Below the pieces are notes generated by a model. It was not told where the DNA came from, ran no database searches, and saw nothing but the letters and a program-made list of their open reading frames with translations. Positions 35,663-44,757 of a DNA stretch of 64,000 bases are shown here, one piece after another (the first letter of the stretch is position 1; every line of letters begins with the position of its first letter). The position numbers and the translations under genes were made by a program. Source of the stretch: Hungatella sp. (lineage in GTDB: Bacteria > Bacillota > Clostridia > Lachnospirales > Lachnospiraceae). The stretch spans positions 1-64,000 of the forward strand of contig JAAWHU010000001.1 in the NCBI GenBank assembly GCA_022796015.1, given 5' to 3'.

Positions 35663-36433
35663 TTAAAATACATTTATGGTGATGGCGGTGATGTTGTCCC
35701 TCTCTCCCCTGCCCTTCACCTGTTCCATCATATAGTAAAGATTCTCTGCCAGCTTTTTTTCTGTCAAGGCCGGCGCCGGGGAAAAATAGCTTTTCCACTC
35801 CTCAGGCTTGATATGATGCCAGAATCCATCAGTGCACAAAACAAACATCATGTTCTCCTTGATGGTTCCTTCCAGAATATCCGGCTCCGCCTCCGGCGCT
35901 GCTCCCATACATTTGAGTATCACGTTTCTCCGGGGATCTTTTTCTGCCTGCTCCTCTGTCATACGCCCTTCCAGGACTTCCTGTGCCACCCAGGAGTGGT
36001 CTTTGGTCAGCTGCCTTACGGCCGTCCGGCTGATTCCGTAGATTCTGCTGTCTCCTGCATGGCCCATCAAAAACCGGTTGTCCCACAGGACAAGAGCCGT
36101 CAGCGTGGTGGCGCTGGTGATCCCCTGCCTCAGGTTGCTGTAATAAATCTCCCCGTTAATATTCCATAGAATCTGCCGAAACCGGTATCGGATGACTTCC
36201 TTTGCATCAGGCTGCCTCATAATCTGGGGCAGTTCATAGTCAAACCACCCTGAAAGCATATCCGCTGCTTTTCTGCTGGCCAGCTCTCCGCTTACCAATC
36301 CGCCTACTCCATCACAAACTGCTGCCAGAACCACGGTATGATCCTTGGTAACCCGGCTCTTTACGACAAGGGAATCCTGATTCGTCTCTCTCTCTGTTCC
36401 TACATCTGTTTGACAGCAATAAATGAATCCCAT
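35663..36433 (-). CDS. PP2C-type Ser/Thr protein phosphatase
   Basis: 256 aa cytosolic metal-dependent phosphatase that would reverse the action of the operon kinase. Motifs: TDVGTERETNQDSLVV (metal Asp), LAAVCDGVGGLVSGELASRKAADML, LMGHAGDSRIYGI, LTKDHSWVAQEV, and FVLCTDGFWHHI with the final ERDNITAITINVF. Every metal-binding Asp is present. It is the size of Stp1/PrpC phosphatases. 11 bp downstream of the FHA gene; ATG at 36433 has GGCGGGG ahead. Confidence 0.95.
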   Translation of the reverse strand: MGFIYCCQTDVGTERETNQDSLVVKSRVTKDHTVVLAAVCDGVGGLVSGELASRKAADMLSGWFDYELPQIMRQPDAKEVIRYRFRQILWNINGEIYYSNLRQGITSATTLTALVLWDNRFLMGHAGDSRIYGISRTAVRQLTKDHSWVAQEVLEGRMTEEQAEKDPRRNVILKCMGAAPEAEPDILEGTIKENMMFVLCTDGFWHHIKPEEWKSYFSPAPALTEKKLAENLYYMMEQVKGRGERDNITAITINVF

Positions 36434-36444
36434 AAGCCCCGCCT

Positions 36445-38256
36445 TTAACTGATAATGAAATCAAAGTCTTCATCTGCCAAAGTGATCAGGTTTCCGCTCA
36501 CAAGCTGCACCAGTTCCCCCGGCTGCACTATGACTCCATTCACATAGGTATGGTTCACGGAATTCTGATCCGCTATGTAATAGGCGCCGTCTCTCTCGCA
36601 GATATTGGCATGGCAGGACCCGATGGCCGGATTATCACCCAGAAATAAGTCTACAAAGCTTGCTTCGCTTCCGATTCGGAACAAATCTTTGTTGATCACC
36701 ATGGACTGTCCTGTTCTCCTGCGGATGATCTTTACCACATGGTTAAAGGTCTGCTGGCCGCTGCCCTGCTCCGAACCAAGAATCATGGTGGAGCCGTAGT
36801 CCATGCCTCCTCCCATAATCACGGTCCGGCTTTCCTCGTCACTGCTTCCAAAGTCCATATACACCGAACCCTTTCTCTCTGCCGGCTCATAAGAAGACGC
36901 GGCAGGGGCCGGTTGGAAAGCAGCGGCCTGCTCCTGACTGCTTTTCAGGTCATGAGGGGCCTTCTTATTCTTGCCAAAGGGCCATCTCCCTCCGCCCTTT
37001 TTCTCCGGCCTCATATTGTCGGGAAGCGAAGGCTCCTGGCCCGGAACTGACATGCCGCCGGGGACTGTGGGCTGGCCGGGAATGGCCATGCCGCCGGAAG
37101 CTGTGGATTGGCCTGGAACGGCCATACCGCCGGGGGGCGTGGATTGGCCGGGAACGGCCATGCCGCCGGGGGGTGTGGATTGGCCGGGAATGGCCATGCC
37201 GCCGGGAGCTGCTGCCATGCTGCCAGGAACAGGCGGGCTGCCATGTTTTGACCTTCTGCCGGTGGATGCCGGCTGCCCCGGCATGGACATTCCGCCTGGC
37301 GGCATGGGCTGGCCGGGAATGGCCATGCTGCCGGGAGCCGCCGGCTGGCCGGAACCCCCTATTCCTGGAGATGGCATAGGAGCTGGCTGGCCGTAATCCC
37401 TTTCCCCTGCTTCTGATGCCTTCTGCTTCTTCTTCCCGAATGAGAATATCCCGCTCTTTTTAGGCTGTCTGCCTGGTTCCTCCCCACCGGGAAAACCAGG
37501 GTTCTCCGGGATTCCCGAAGGACTCTGGCTCTGAATGCCGGGCGGTGTGGAGCCCATGGAAGAGCCCTGTCTGTAGTCCGGGGCTGACACTGGCGACGAG
37601 GCCGGGGCCGGGGCCGGGGCGGATACCGGAGGTTTTACCGGCGCTGCTTTTGATTCCCCCCTTGCTCTGGAGGAGGAATCCTTTGAAGGTACGGGACGAT
37701 CCTGTTCATTCAGAAGCTGGCTTATATGTCTTCTCAGCTCCTCGAAGGTCCATGGCTTTTTCTGGTTAAGAAAGTGAATCAGCTTTGCCACATAGGAGAG
37801 ATCCCCCTTGAGCTCATACTGCATGTGTCCTAAAAGGTAGAGGAAAAACTCTTTCACCGTAACATCCTGGGTAAACTCATCCACCGGAAGGTACACAAGC
37901 CCTGCCTCCTTCTGCCTGATATTGACAAAAATATAGTCCGGATCCAATAGGATCTTATCCGGGTCCAGCATATACTCTTCTACTTCCTGGATGGCATTGG
38001 TCATAGTGAGGAACAGATTTAAAACCGTGTCCTTCTCCATATCCCGCTCAATAAACTGCTGCAGGGAAATCCTGGATGTGACAGGAAATTTCAGGTACTG
38101 TTCCTTGTCCCTCTGCATGAAAGACGGCCGGAGAATCCCCGTCATATCATTGCTCTGAAGCATTCCCTTGGCAAAGGAATCCAGATGCTCTCCTTCCTCC
38201 AGCTGGTATACCAGCATGGTCTCTGCCCCCTGGCTCTCAAATCGAAATCCGTTCAT
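36445..38256 (-). CDS. DUF6382-FHA protein with Pro/Gly repeat linker
   Basis: About 603 aa. N-terminal about 190 residues match what I recall as DUF6382 (LVYQLEEGEHLDSFAKGMLQ; DPDKILLDPDYIFVNI). A long low-complexity linker follows (about 195-470) with 12-residue GGMAxPGQSTPP repeats. The C-terminal FHA domain (about 505-603) carries RIGSEASFVDLFL, SCHANI and NHTYVNG, the phosphothreonine-binding set. Just before it are two similar threonine motifs, SRTVIMGGG and GSTMILGS (about T478 and T490), resembling GarA-type phospho-sites. Cytosolic, probably the adaptor that reads or receives kinase signals. ATG at 38256 follows GAGGGGAGC; an upstream ATG at 38274 overlaps the previous stop. Confidence 0.88.
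   Translation of the reverse strand: MNGFRFESQGAETMLVYQLEEGEHLDSFAKGMLQSNDMTGILRPSFMQRDKEQYLKFPVTSRISLQQFIERDMEKDTVLNLFLTMTNAIQEVEEYMLDPDKILLDPDYIFVNIRQKEAGLVYLPVDEFTQDVTVKEFFLYLLGHMQYELKGDLSYVAKLIHFLNQKKPWTFEELRRHISQLLNEQDRPVPSKDSSSRARGESKAAPVKPPVSAPAPAPASSPVSAPDYRQGSSMGSTPPGIQSQSPSGIPENPGFPGGEEPGRQPKKSGIFSFGKKKQKASEAGERDYGQPAPMPSPGIGGSGQPAAPGSMAIPGQPMPPGGMSMPGQPASTGRRSKHGSPPVPGSMAAAPGGMAIPGQSTPPGGMAVPGQSTPPGGMAVPGQSTASGGMAIPGQPTVPGGMSVPGQEPSLPDNMRPEKKGGGRWPFGKNKKAPHDLKSSQEQAAAFQPAPAASSYEPAERKGSVYMDFGSSDEESRTVIMGGGMDYGSTMILGSEQGSGQQTFNHVVKIIRRRTGQSMVINKDLFRIGSEASFVDLFLGDNPAIGSCHANICERDGAYYIADQNSVNHTYVNGVIVQPGELVQLVSGNLITLADEDFDFIIS
37024..37332 (-). repeat. 36-bp tandem repeats in the FHA gene
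   Basis: Five tandem 36-bp units (37024-37203) encode GGMAIPGQSTPP-like dodecamers. Two more copies lie at 37261-37332, separated by a unique stretch. Units 2 and 3 (about 37132-37167 and neighbours) are nearly identical at the DNA level, so copy number may vary by slippage. Confidence 0.85.
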
Positions 38257-38270
38257 ATAGCTCCCCTCTC

Positions 38271-39566
38271 TCATCTCACATTCAGCTGGATCATGGACCA
38301 GCTGTTCCCCTTTTTCACCGGCGCAATCCCTTTATAGAAGCTTTTTGCTTCTGTGAATTCCGCCGGAATCACCAGATTATTCTCCTGGGTAATATATCCC
38401 CAGCCGCCTCCTATCTGAACCGGCGCAAGGCCGCCGTTAAAGGGGCCTGCCCCTTCATACTGAGGTTCGATGACCATCTGGCCCTCCAGATTTACAAATC
38501 CCCATTTACCGTTTTTCTTGACAGCCGTAGGTTCTTCTGACACAAAGGGAACTGCATCCTCATAGCCGCCTTCCCCTATGACTGCTCCTGTCTCGTCCAC
38601 CATGTCATAGACATTTCCCTTTTTGACAAAAGCCCGGCCCGAGATGGAGCAATACCCGTACTCGTCTGTCTTCACATCATCATAGACAAAATCCGTGATC
38701 AGCTCATAGCTGTCCTTTAACAGGGCCCATTTCTCTCCCTGCTTCACGGCTCCGAACCCGGCCTGAATCACGGTGGCGCCATCCCAGGCTAAGGGGGACT
38801 GCTCTTCAAATTTCATATTCACATAGCCGTATTTTCCGTTGATCTTGGCCGGTGCTGCGCCGTTGCAGAGGACTCCCAGCTCCTCCACCTTCTGCCCCTC
38901 CCTGGGCACCTCGATCCGGTATCCGTTCTCGTCTGTATAATAAAATTCCCCGTCCCGGTACACCGGCACTGCATCTCTTCCGCTGGACAATACTCCGTTC
39001 CAGTCATTGTGGCAGCGGATCTGCACCTTACCGCCGGCGTTTAAAAGCCCGTAGCTGCCATCCTCCACATAGACCGCGCTGTCATTTCTAAAGGAGCCGA
39101 TCTCGTCAAAGGAGGCGTAGACTTCCTTGTAGGTATACCGCAGCATTTCATATCTGCTCTGAAGCTCCTCATGATTCTTATGCTTCTTCATGGCTGCCTC
39201 GAGAACTGTAATGGCCTTCTCGTCCCGCCCGTTTTCCATGTAGTAGTCTGTCAGGGTCGTCACCACAGATATGGGATAGCCCTGGGACTCATTGATGGAA
39301 TTGCATCGGTTCACAAAGGAAGACTCGTCTCCAAGGGCCAGATAATCGGCGGCAATCCGCATCTCGATATCCAGGGAACCCGGGTTATAGGTCAAGGCCT
39401 CCTTGTAGGCGGCAATAGCCTTAATATAGATCTTCTCTTCGTCATAGCGCTCTGCCTCTGCCAGCAGCTGGTTATACTCTGCCGGTTTTTCCACCAGGCT
39501 TTTGGCTGTCACACACCATCCCAGCGCCAAAAACCCTATCATCGCCAGTAATACCACTCGCTTCAT
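38271..39566 (-). CDS. TPR and WG-repeat protein
   Basis: 431 aa. N-terminal membrane anchor or signal (MKRVVLLAMIGFLALGWCVTA). Residues 25-150 contain TPR-like helical pairs (KIYIKAIAAYKEALTYNPGSLDIEMRIAADYLALG). From 165 to the end come WG repeats (YGLLNAGGKVQI, KYGYVNMKFEEQ, KWGFVNLEGQMVIEPQYEGAGPFNGGLAPV, GWGYITQENNLVIPAEF), about seven units. WG repeats are thought to mediate binding at or outside the membrane; no enzyme activity. Lies between the prepilin peptidase (11 bp) and the FHA gene (overlap of start and stop), so it links pilus and signalling genes. Confidence 0.88.
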   Translation of the reverse strand: MKRVVLLAMIGFLALGWCVTAKSLVEKPAEYNQLLAEAERYDEEKIYIKAIAAYKEALTYNPGSLDIEMRIAADYLALGDESSFVNRCNSINESQGYPISVVTTLTDYYMENGRDEKAITVLEAAMKKHKNHEELQSRYEMLRYTYKEVYASFDEIGSFRNDSAVYVEDGSYGLLNAGGKVQIRCHNDWNGVLSSGRDAVPVYRDGEFYYTDENGYRIEVPREGQKVEELGVLCNGAAPAKINGKYGYVNMKFEEQSPLAWDGATVIQAGFGAVKQGEKWALLKDSYELITDFVYDDVKTDEYGYCSISGRAFVKKGNVYDMVDETGAVIGEGGYEDAVPFVSEEPTAVKKNGKWGFVNLEGQMVIEPQYEGAGPFNGGLAPVQIGGGWGYITQENNLVIPAEFTEAKSFYKGIAPVKKGNSWSMIQLNVR

Positions 39567-39577
39567 CTTCTACTCCT

Positions 39578-40210
39578 TTAAAATCCCATCAGTATTGTTA
39601 TGATCGTCCCTGCCGCCGCAAAGGGTGCAAAGGGCATCTCCGTATGGAGGGTACCTTTCTTCAGGACCAGAATCAGGATTCCTCCTGCCACTGTCAATGT
39701 AAGGGTGAGGATCAAGCTGCTCATAAGCACCTGGAACCCTAAGTAATATCCCATAACTGCAATCAGCTTCACATCTCCCATACCCATGCCCCTCTTAGTC
39801 ACAAGGCCGGCCAGCAAAAAGAGAAGGCCTCCTCCCCCAAGGCCTGTGCCGGAGGAAATCACAATCTCCAGCCACAGTTCGGGAAAGCACATGCATTCTC
39901 CTGCCATAAGCAGGGTCCTCACTCCCAAAAGAACCAAAAGCGCCTTATTGGGGATGACCTTTTTCTCCATATCCACCAGGGCAAGAAGCACCAGTGCATA
40001 CATAAGGATCCAGTATCTTATGATCTTTAAAGCATGATAGTCATAAACCTTCATAAGACAGGCGCCGGGCAGAAAGATCACTGCCAGCCCCAGGACAAAG
40101 AGAAACCTGTTTTTTCCCTTCCATATATTCCATCGAAGCATCTGATAGCGGCCAAAGACCGCACCTGCCCCAAGACCGATCCCTGCCGCAGCCAGTTCTG
40201 TTAAGGGCAT
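39578..40210 (-). CDS. Tad prepilin peptidase (A24 family, TadV/CpaA-like)
   Basis: About 210 aa integral membrane aspartic protease that trims Flp and TadE-type prepilins. Five to six hydrophobic segments. Catalytic motifs: the first Asp in ALVDMEKKVIPNK and the second in KRGMGMGDVKLIAVMGYY (G-x-G-D). No N-methyltransferase domain, as usual for the TadV type. ATG at 40210 follows GGAGG with 10 bp; the ATG 9 bp further up is too close. 30 bp after the TadE-like gene at 40241. Confidence 0.9.
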   Translation of the reverse strand: MPLTELAAAGIGLGAGAVFGRYQMLRWNIWKGKNRFLFVLGLAVIFLPGACLMKVYDYHALKIIRYWILMYALVLLALVDMEKKVIPNKALLVLLGVRTLLMAGECMCFPELWLEIVISSGTGLGGGGLLFLLAGLVTKRGMGMGDVKLIAVMGYYLGFQVLMSSLILTLTLTVAGGILILVLKKGTLHTEMPFAPFAAAGTIITILMGF

Positions 40211-40240
40211 AACCTGCATTCCTCCGTCTTCTCGTATTTG

Positions 40241-41044
40241 TCAGTGTTTTTTCGCTCCCCATGCCCTTGTAGAAGCTGTCTGGGTAAAATGAAATTCCAG
40301 GTTGTCAAACCAGTGATAGGTCACCTTCATGGTGTAAGATACCCGGACCGTTATGGTCTCCCCGTCGTTGAACAAGGTACTTCCCATAAAGTTTAAGCCG
40401 TTTATGCCGCCTACCACTCCCAGCCTCTCCAGCACATCCCGGTTATTGGAACCCTTTCCGTACAGGTTGATCTGCTTTCTCACCATGGCTTTGCTTATGG
40501 GGGCCGCAATGATACAGCTCTTGGCAGCACTGAAGATTCCGTCCTTGGCAAGGGCTCCCAACCCCTTTAGGATGGCCTTTGGATCGCTGAAATACTCCTC
40601 ACCTGTCTCCACCATGGTGTTGGTGGCCGTCATAACCTTCTGAAATTCCTCCTGGGTAATGTCCGCGCTGGACTGAATCGACGTCAGGAATCCGTTTACA
40701 TCCTCATTCTCCGGTATCTCTTTGACAGAGCTGGAAATGTTTGTGCTTCCCTCATCCACAGCCTCATAAAGCTTTACCACGGTGTCGATGACATTGTCCG
40801 TACTTTTCTTAAATTCCCCTGCCTCCCCCGCAAGTTCCGCGCTGTCCTCCATAAGCCCGGTCTTGCTCACAAGGTAGCAGTAGGCCGAAATCTCCTTTGC
40901 TGCCTGGCTGATGCTGTACTGGATGATCATTTGGGCACGGATAAAACTGGTGATACTGACGATGGAGGCATAGCCGAAAATAAAGATCACCAGCACAATG
41001 GCCGCCTCCACACTCAAAGAACCCTTCTGCTTTTCAAAGCCCAT
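40241..41044 (-). CDS. TadE-like pseudopilin protein
   Basis: 267 aa. Short cytosolic head MGFEKQKGSLSVEAAIVLVI with the pseudopilin pattern (K-G cleavage region, then S-x-x-V-E-A and a hydrophobic helix to about residue 35). A long outside domain contains coiled-coil-like stretches and a C-terminal beta part (TITVRVSYTMKVTYHWFD). Fits minor pilins of the TadE/TadF class that are cut by the prepilin peptidase. Downstream of the 1192-aa protein by 134 bp. Confidence 0.78.
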   Translation of the reverse strand: MGFEKQKGSLSVEAAIVLVIFIFGYASIVSITSFIRAQMIIQYSISQAAKEISAYCYLVSKTGLMEDSAELAGEAGEFKKSTDNVIDTVVKLYEAVDEGSTNISSSVKEIPENEDVNGFLTSIQSSADITQEEFQKVMTATNTMVETGEEYFSDPKAILKGLGALAKDGIFSAAKSCIIAAPISKAMVRKQINLYGKGSNNRDVLERLGVVGGINGLNFMGSTLFNDGETITVRVSYTMKVTYHWFDNLEFHFTQTASTRAWGAKKH

Positions 41045-41178
41045 CCTTTCCCTCCTTTTTCTATTCTGCCCTTATGCGCCAAGGGGCGCTGCTGCAGATT
41101 TCATTCATTGCCCTCCAGCCCAAGTCTCTTCCCTGTACGTTGCAGGGCCCGGCAGTCCCCATACCGGCGTGCCGGCCA

Positions 41179-44100
41179 TCAGTACCCCAGCACTCCGTGG
41201 TAGCCGATGCTGTACTTGTCATTGCCTAAGGTAACGCTTCCTCCTCCCTTTACCGGCACAGGCATGGAAAAGAAGGTGGTAGTAAGCTGTGCCGTGGCGT
41301 CTACCTCAATAAAGGTGTACGCTCCGGCTATGGTAAAGTCAGGAGAGGGCTTGGAGGCAGACTTGGAAAGATTGGCCTCTATAAGGGTTCCGATCCTCTT
41401 TAACATATCCTCCTCGCTCTGAACGCTTTTCACTGCAATGAACAGCCACAGGTATTCCTCGTAGTTCATGGTGAGAGCCGCAGAACCTGATATACGTCCC
41501 TGGCCGCCTGCCGCCCCTGCTCCGCCTTCCGGAAGGTCTGCAAAAGACACGCCGCAGTCGATGCGCATAAGCATCTTGTCCACACCTTCGCTCACATTCT
41601 TCTGAAGATTCTCATTGGCAGAATCCAGGGCTGTATCCACTTCACTCTTGGCCGCCTTCACGGCGCTGTCGGCCATGCTTCGGATCTTGGTCTCTATGGT
41701 CTTCTGACATTCCTTCATCCTGGCATTGATCTTCTCGGCAATATCCCAGTTGGACAGAGCCTCGCTGTTCTGCACTTCCTCGATGGTGGATATAACATGG
41801 TCGATTCCCTTGGCCTCGAACGCGGAGATGGCCTCCAGCTTCACCTCCTTCATGGCGCTGTCCGGCTCTGACTGCACACTGCTTTTTAAACCGTTTACCG
41901 CATCCTGGATCTCACTTCTTATCTTCTCCCGGTCCGGAGTTACCACATTGACCAGGCCGATGAGACGCTCCTGCACCGGCGCGATCACTGCCGCCGAGGC
42001 CGTGCTCACCAGATTGTCCACCGTCTCGTTGGCAAAGGCATCCAATTTATTCTTAAAGGCATCCTTGGTGTCCTCGGTCAGCTGGTCTAACTGGCTGAAC
42101 AGATAATCCTTTGCCGCAGAGCCTGCGTCGTTAATGGCCTGGCCTATGGCCTCCTTGGTCAGGGAGGATGGCTTAATCTGCCAGTTGGAGGTGGACTTAT
42201 AGATGGGGACGCTCTTCCCATCCTTGATCTCCTTCATATCCAGGGCCGTCTCCGCCAGGGCAAAGCCTATGATCAGCACGCTCTGAACAAGGGGTACTCC
42301 GAATCCCGTCCAGCCTGCTATGGAGGTGGCAAGAGCCAGGGTGATCTGCCGGATCTCCGGGTCCCCCGTGAAGGCATAGATGGAATTTAACAGGAAACGA
42401 ATTCCGAAGATGGTGGTCAGGGTATACTGCACATCCCTTTCTCCGGAAGGATTGCCCCACAGAATATATTCCACCTCCGCCTTGTACATCACGTTGTTGT
42501 CTGCCGACATGGGGTAGCCGCTTAGATTGTTCTGATTCCTCTTTTTATTGTTGCTGTCGGTCTTGTCTATGGTATAGTAGCTGAACATCTTTGTGGCGTA
42601 CTCTGCAAGGTAAAGCTTGTCCCGCCCCTTGACCAGAAGCTGTCCCACCCCTGAAAGGAAGTTGGAAGAGCCCTTGGTATTGTTTTTTGCATTCTTGCTG
42701 ACATTTTTATCATCTGCACCAGAATCAGTCTCTGTAAATCCAGGCGCACCGCCTTCGCCTCCTGACGCCTCAAGGGTCGGCAGGGATTCTCCCGGCGACA
42801 TATCAAACTGAGCCTTATCAAAAAGCTTCTTTTTCTCTTCCTTGGCCTTGGAGGAATCTTCTTCCTCCGCCTCAGTCTTGGGACAGATCCGCTCTAAATA
42901 TTTGAAAAACTCATCGTTCTTCCCGCTGATGGACTGATCCATCTGGCTGGTGTAGACAGATAGGTTCATGGTGGGAGGCGTTGTGCCTGTGGAGTTCTCC
43001 ACCGTATCAAAATACACCGTATAGGCGCTATCGGACAAAATCACCGACTTGTTGGCATTGCCCACCCACACTGCCACGCTGAAATCCCGGTAGGAAGTGC
43101 TGTTATAGGGAAGTGTCTCGGTGCCTGCAGGGGAGGATTCCAGCTTTGATTTCATGTAAAGATAATACTTGCTCTTCTCACCCTGAAAAAGCTTGTTGTC
43201 CACTGCCTTGGCCTGCAGCGCCGCCTTCTTTATGGTCTCTGCATAGGCGATTCCGTTGGACAGCTTTTCCTGTAGAATCTGAATCTTTTCCTTATCTAAC
43301 TTCTCGGATTTGTTGCTGTAGTCTGACTGCATGGAGGTCTTCACCTCTCCTGCGGACAGGTTGTCGATGGAGTTCTGCCAGGTCTGCCCCTTGGTTTCTA
43401 AGGTATCCATGGAGGAGATCACATCATCTAAGCTGCTCTTTCCGTAGGTGCCGAGAAGCCGGACCTGCTCTGCGTCCTCCGCGATCTTATTGAGCCTGGT
43501 GACGGCATCCTGCATCTTGGTGTCAATATCCTGTTCCAATACTTTGGCTGCTTCCTCTGCTGCCCCCTTGTACAGGTTGGCAGCCTCCCTCATGGCCTTA
43601 TAGATCTCTTCAAATTCCGAGCGCTCGTCTTCAAGATCCTCCATCTCCTCTTCGATGGCGTCGATCTCATCCTCGTCCTCTTCCTCATCCAGGCCCTCCA
43701 GCTGTTCCTCCAGTTCCTCCATGGTTTTTTCGTAGTAAAGAACATAATTTTCCCATGCCTGGGCTGTTGCCCTGTAGTTTTCCCGCTCCTCCTTAAAACC
43801 GATCATCAGCTTTATGGCTCTCATGGCGGCGCTTGGATGGCCATCAAAGCCTCCCTGCAGTTCTGACTCCATGGAGGAATACTCCGCCGACATAGCCGGA
43901 GCCAGCCTGCACTGATTGGCGGCGGCTCTTACGTCATGATATCCTGTCTCGGAACCAATAATCCCGCTCTCCCAGTCCAGATCCACCTCAGGGTCCCTTT
44001 TGACTGCGCTGTAACACCAAGCAGCCACTGTGGCCTCATAGATCTCCTTATTGATGGCCTTGCTTTCCTCTTCCAAATGGGAAGGCTTCAGCTGGTTGTC

Positions 44101-44757
44101 CAGATATTCATTGTAGGGCACCAGGTTGTTATAGGCATTCTCGCAGGCTTTCTGCACATCGGACATGGTTTCCTCGTAATCCAGCTTGGCCTCTATGGTC
44201 TTCTGCTGTTTGTCCAGATCCTTAAAAGCATAGATTTTTTCGATCATGCCGTACCCAAGGCTTGCCGGCCCCCGGTACTTCATATACTCCAGAATCTGGT
44301 TCTTGATCACATAGGTCTCCGACAAGGCGGAGCCCTCCACTCCTTTTGCAGAAAATGCCCCTTCCTCCAGAGTCAGATCCAGAAGCTTTCCTGCCTCGGC
44401 GCCATCCCATCCGCTTTCTATGGCAGTCTGTATATATCCCAGAAGCTGGTCCACATACTGCCCATCCTCCGTGCCTACGCTCTCTCCCAGCGTAGCCTGG
44501 AAGTACTTCTTCAAGTTGGCGCTCAGATCTTCCTCCGTCTCCGCCGTGGCAAAAAGTCCGTAGATCTCTCTTAAAGCATCGTCATAGTAGGTGAGTCCGG
44601 CATTGAGGGATAAGTCCCCGGCATTGGACATAAAGGTCTTGCTGGCCAGGACTTTGCTTCCATCGATTAAGAACCCTTCCAGAATCACCAGCATCAACAT
44701 GATGGTTGATAAAAACAGGGATATGGAGCCCTTTACCTCTTTTGTGAACTTTTTCAT
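41179..44757 (-). CDS. Giant TadG/DUF5702-like surface protein of the Tad system
   Basis: 1192 aa. Starts MKKFTKEVKGSISLFLSTIM, with a pseudopilin-like membrane helix (about 10-30) and the GSKVLASKTFMSNAGDLSLN pattern of Gram-positive TadG/DUF5702 proteins. The body is outside the membrane, mostly helical with long coiled coils (EELEEQLEGLDEEEDEDEIDAIEEEMEDLEDE near 345-375, and 880-1060). A central hydrophobic pair (YALTTIFGIRFLLNSIYAF; LALATSIAGWTGFGVPLVQSVLIIGFAL near 790-860) could be membrane helices. Start overlaps the previous stop (ATGA). Role in pilus assembly or surface attachment is inferred from context. Confidence 0.8.
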   Translation of the reverse strand: MKKFTKEVKGSISLFLSTIMLMLVILEGFLIDGSKVLASKTFMSNAGDLSLNAGLTYYDDALREIYGLFATAETEEDLSANLKKYFQATLGESVGTEDGQYVDQLLGYIQTAIESGWDGAEAGKLLDLTLEEGAFSAKGVEGSALSETYVIKNQILEYMKYRGPASLGYGMIEKIYAFKDLDKQQKTIEAKLDYEETMSDVQKACENAYNNLVPYNEYLDNQLKPSHLEEESKAINKEIYEATVAAWCYSAVKRDPEVDLDWESGIIGSETGYHDVRAAANQCRLAPAMSAEYSSMESELQGGFDGHPSAAMRAIKLMIGFKEERENYRATAQAWENYVLYYEKTMEELEEQLEGLDEEEDEDEIDAIEEEMEDLEDERSEFEEIYKAMREAANLYKGAAEEAAKVLEQDIDTKMQDAVTRLNKIAEDAEQVRLLGTYGKSSLDDVISSMDTLETKGQTWQNSIDNLSAGEVKTSMQSDYSNKSEKLDKEKIQILQEKLSNGIAYAETIKKAALQAKAVDNKLFQGEKSKYYLYMKSKLESSPAGTETLPYNSTSYRDFSVAVWVGNANKSVILSDSAYTVYFDTVENSTGTTPPTMNLSVYTSQMDQSISGKNDEFFKYLERICPKTEAEEEDSSKAKEEKKKLFDKAQFDMSPGESLPTLEASGGEGGAPGFTETDSGADDKNVSKNAKNNTKGSSNFLSGVGQLLVKGRDKLYLAEYATKMFSYYTIDKTDSNNKKRNQNNLSGYPMSADNNVMYKAEVEYILWGNPSGERDVQYTLTTIFGIRFLLNSIYAFTGDPEIRQITLALATSIAGWTGFGVPLVQSVLIIGFALAETALDMKEIKDGKSVPIYKSTSNWQIKPSSLTKEAIGQAINDAGSAAKDYLFSQLDQLTEDTKDAFKNKLDAFANETVDNLVSTASAAVIAPVQERLIGLVNVVTPDREKIRSEIQDAVNGLKSSVQSEPDSAMKEVKLEAISAFEAKGIDHVISTIEEVQNSEALSNWDIAEKINARMKECQKTIETKIRSMADSAVKAAKSEVDTALDSANENLQKNVSEGVDKMLMRIDCGVSFADLPEGGAGAAGGQGRISGSAALTMNYEEYLWLFIAVKSVQSEEDMLKRIGTLIEANLSKSASKPSPDFTIAGAYTFIEVDATAQLTTTFFSMPVPVKGGGSVTLGNDKYSIGYHGVLGY

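Noticed and set aside
37024..37203. Possible CRISPR-like spacing of repeated units
   Set aside because: Units are directly adjacent without unique spacers and are coding.
36971..37396. Plus-strand frame with collagen-like MPPGxxDWPG repeats
   Set aside because: Reverse complement of the 36-bp repeats of the FHA gene; no ribosome binding site, and the minus-strand frame is in an operon.
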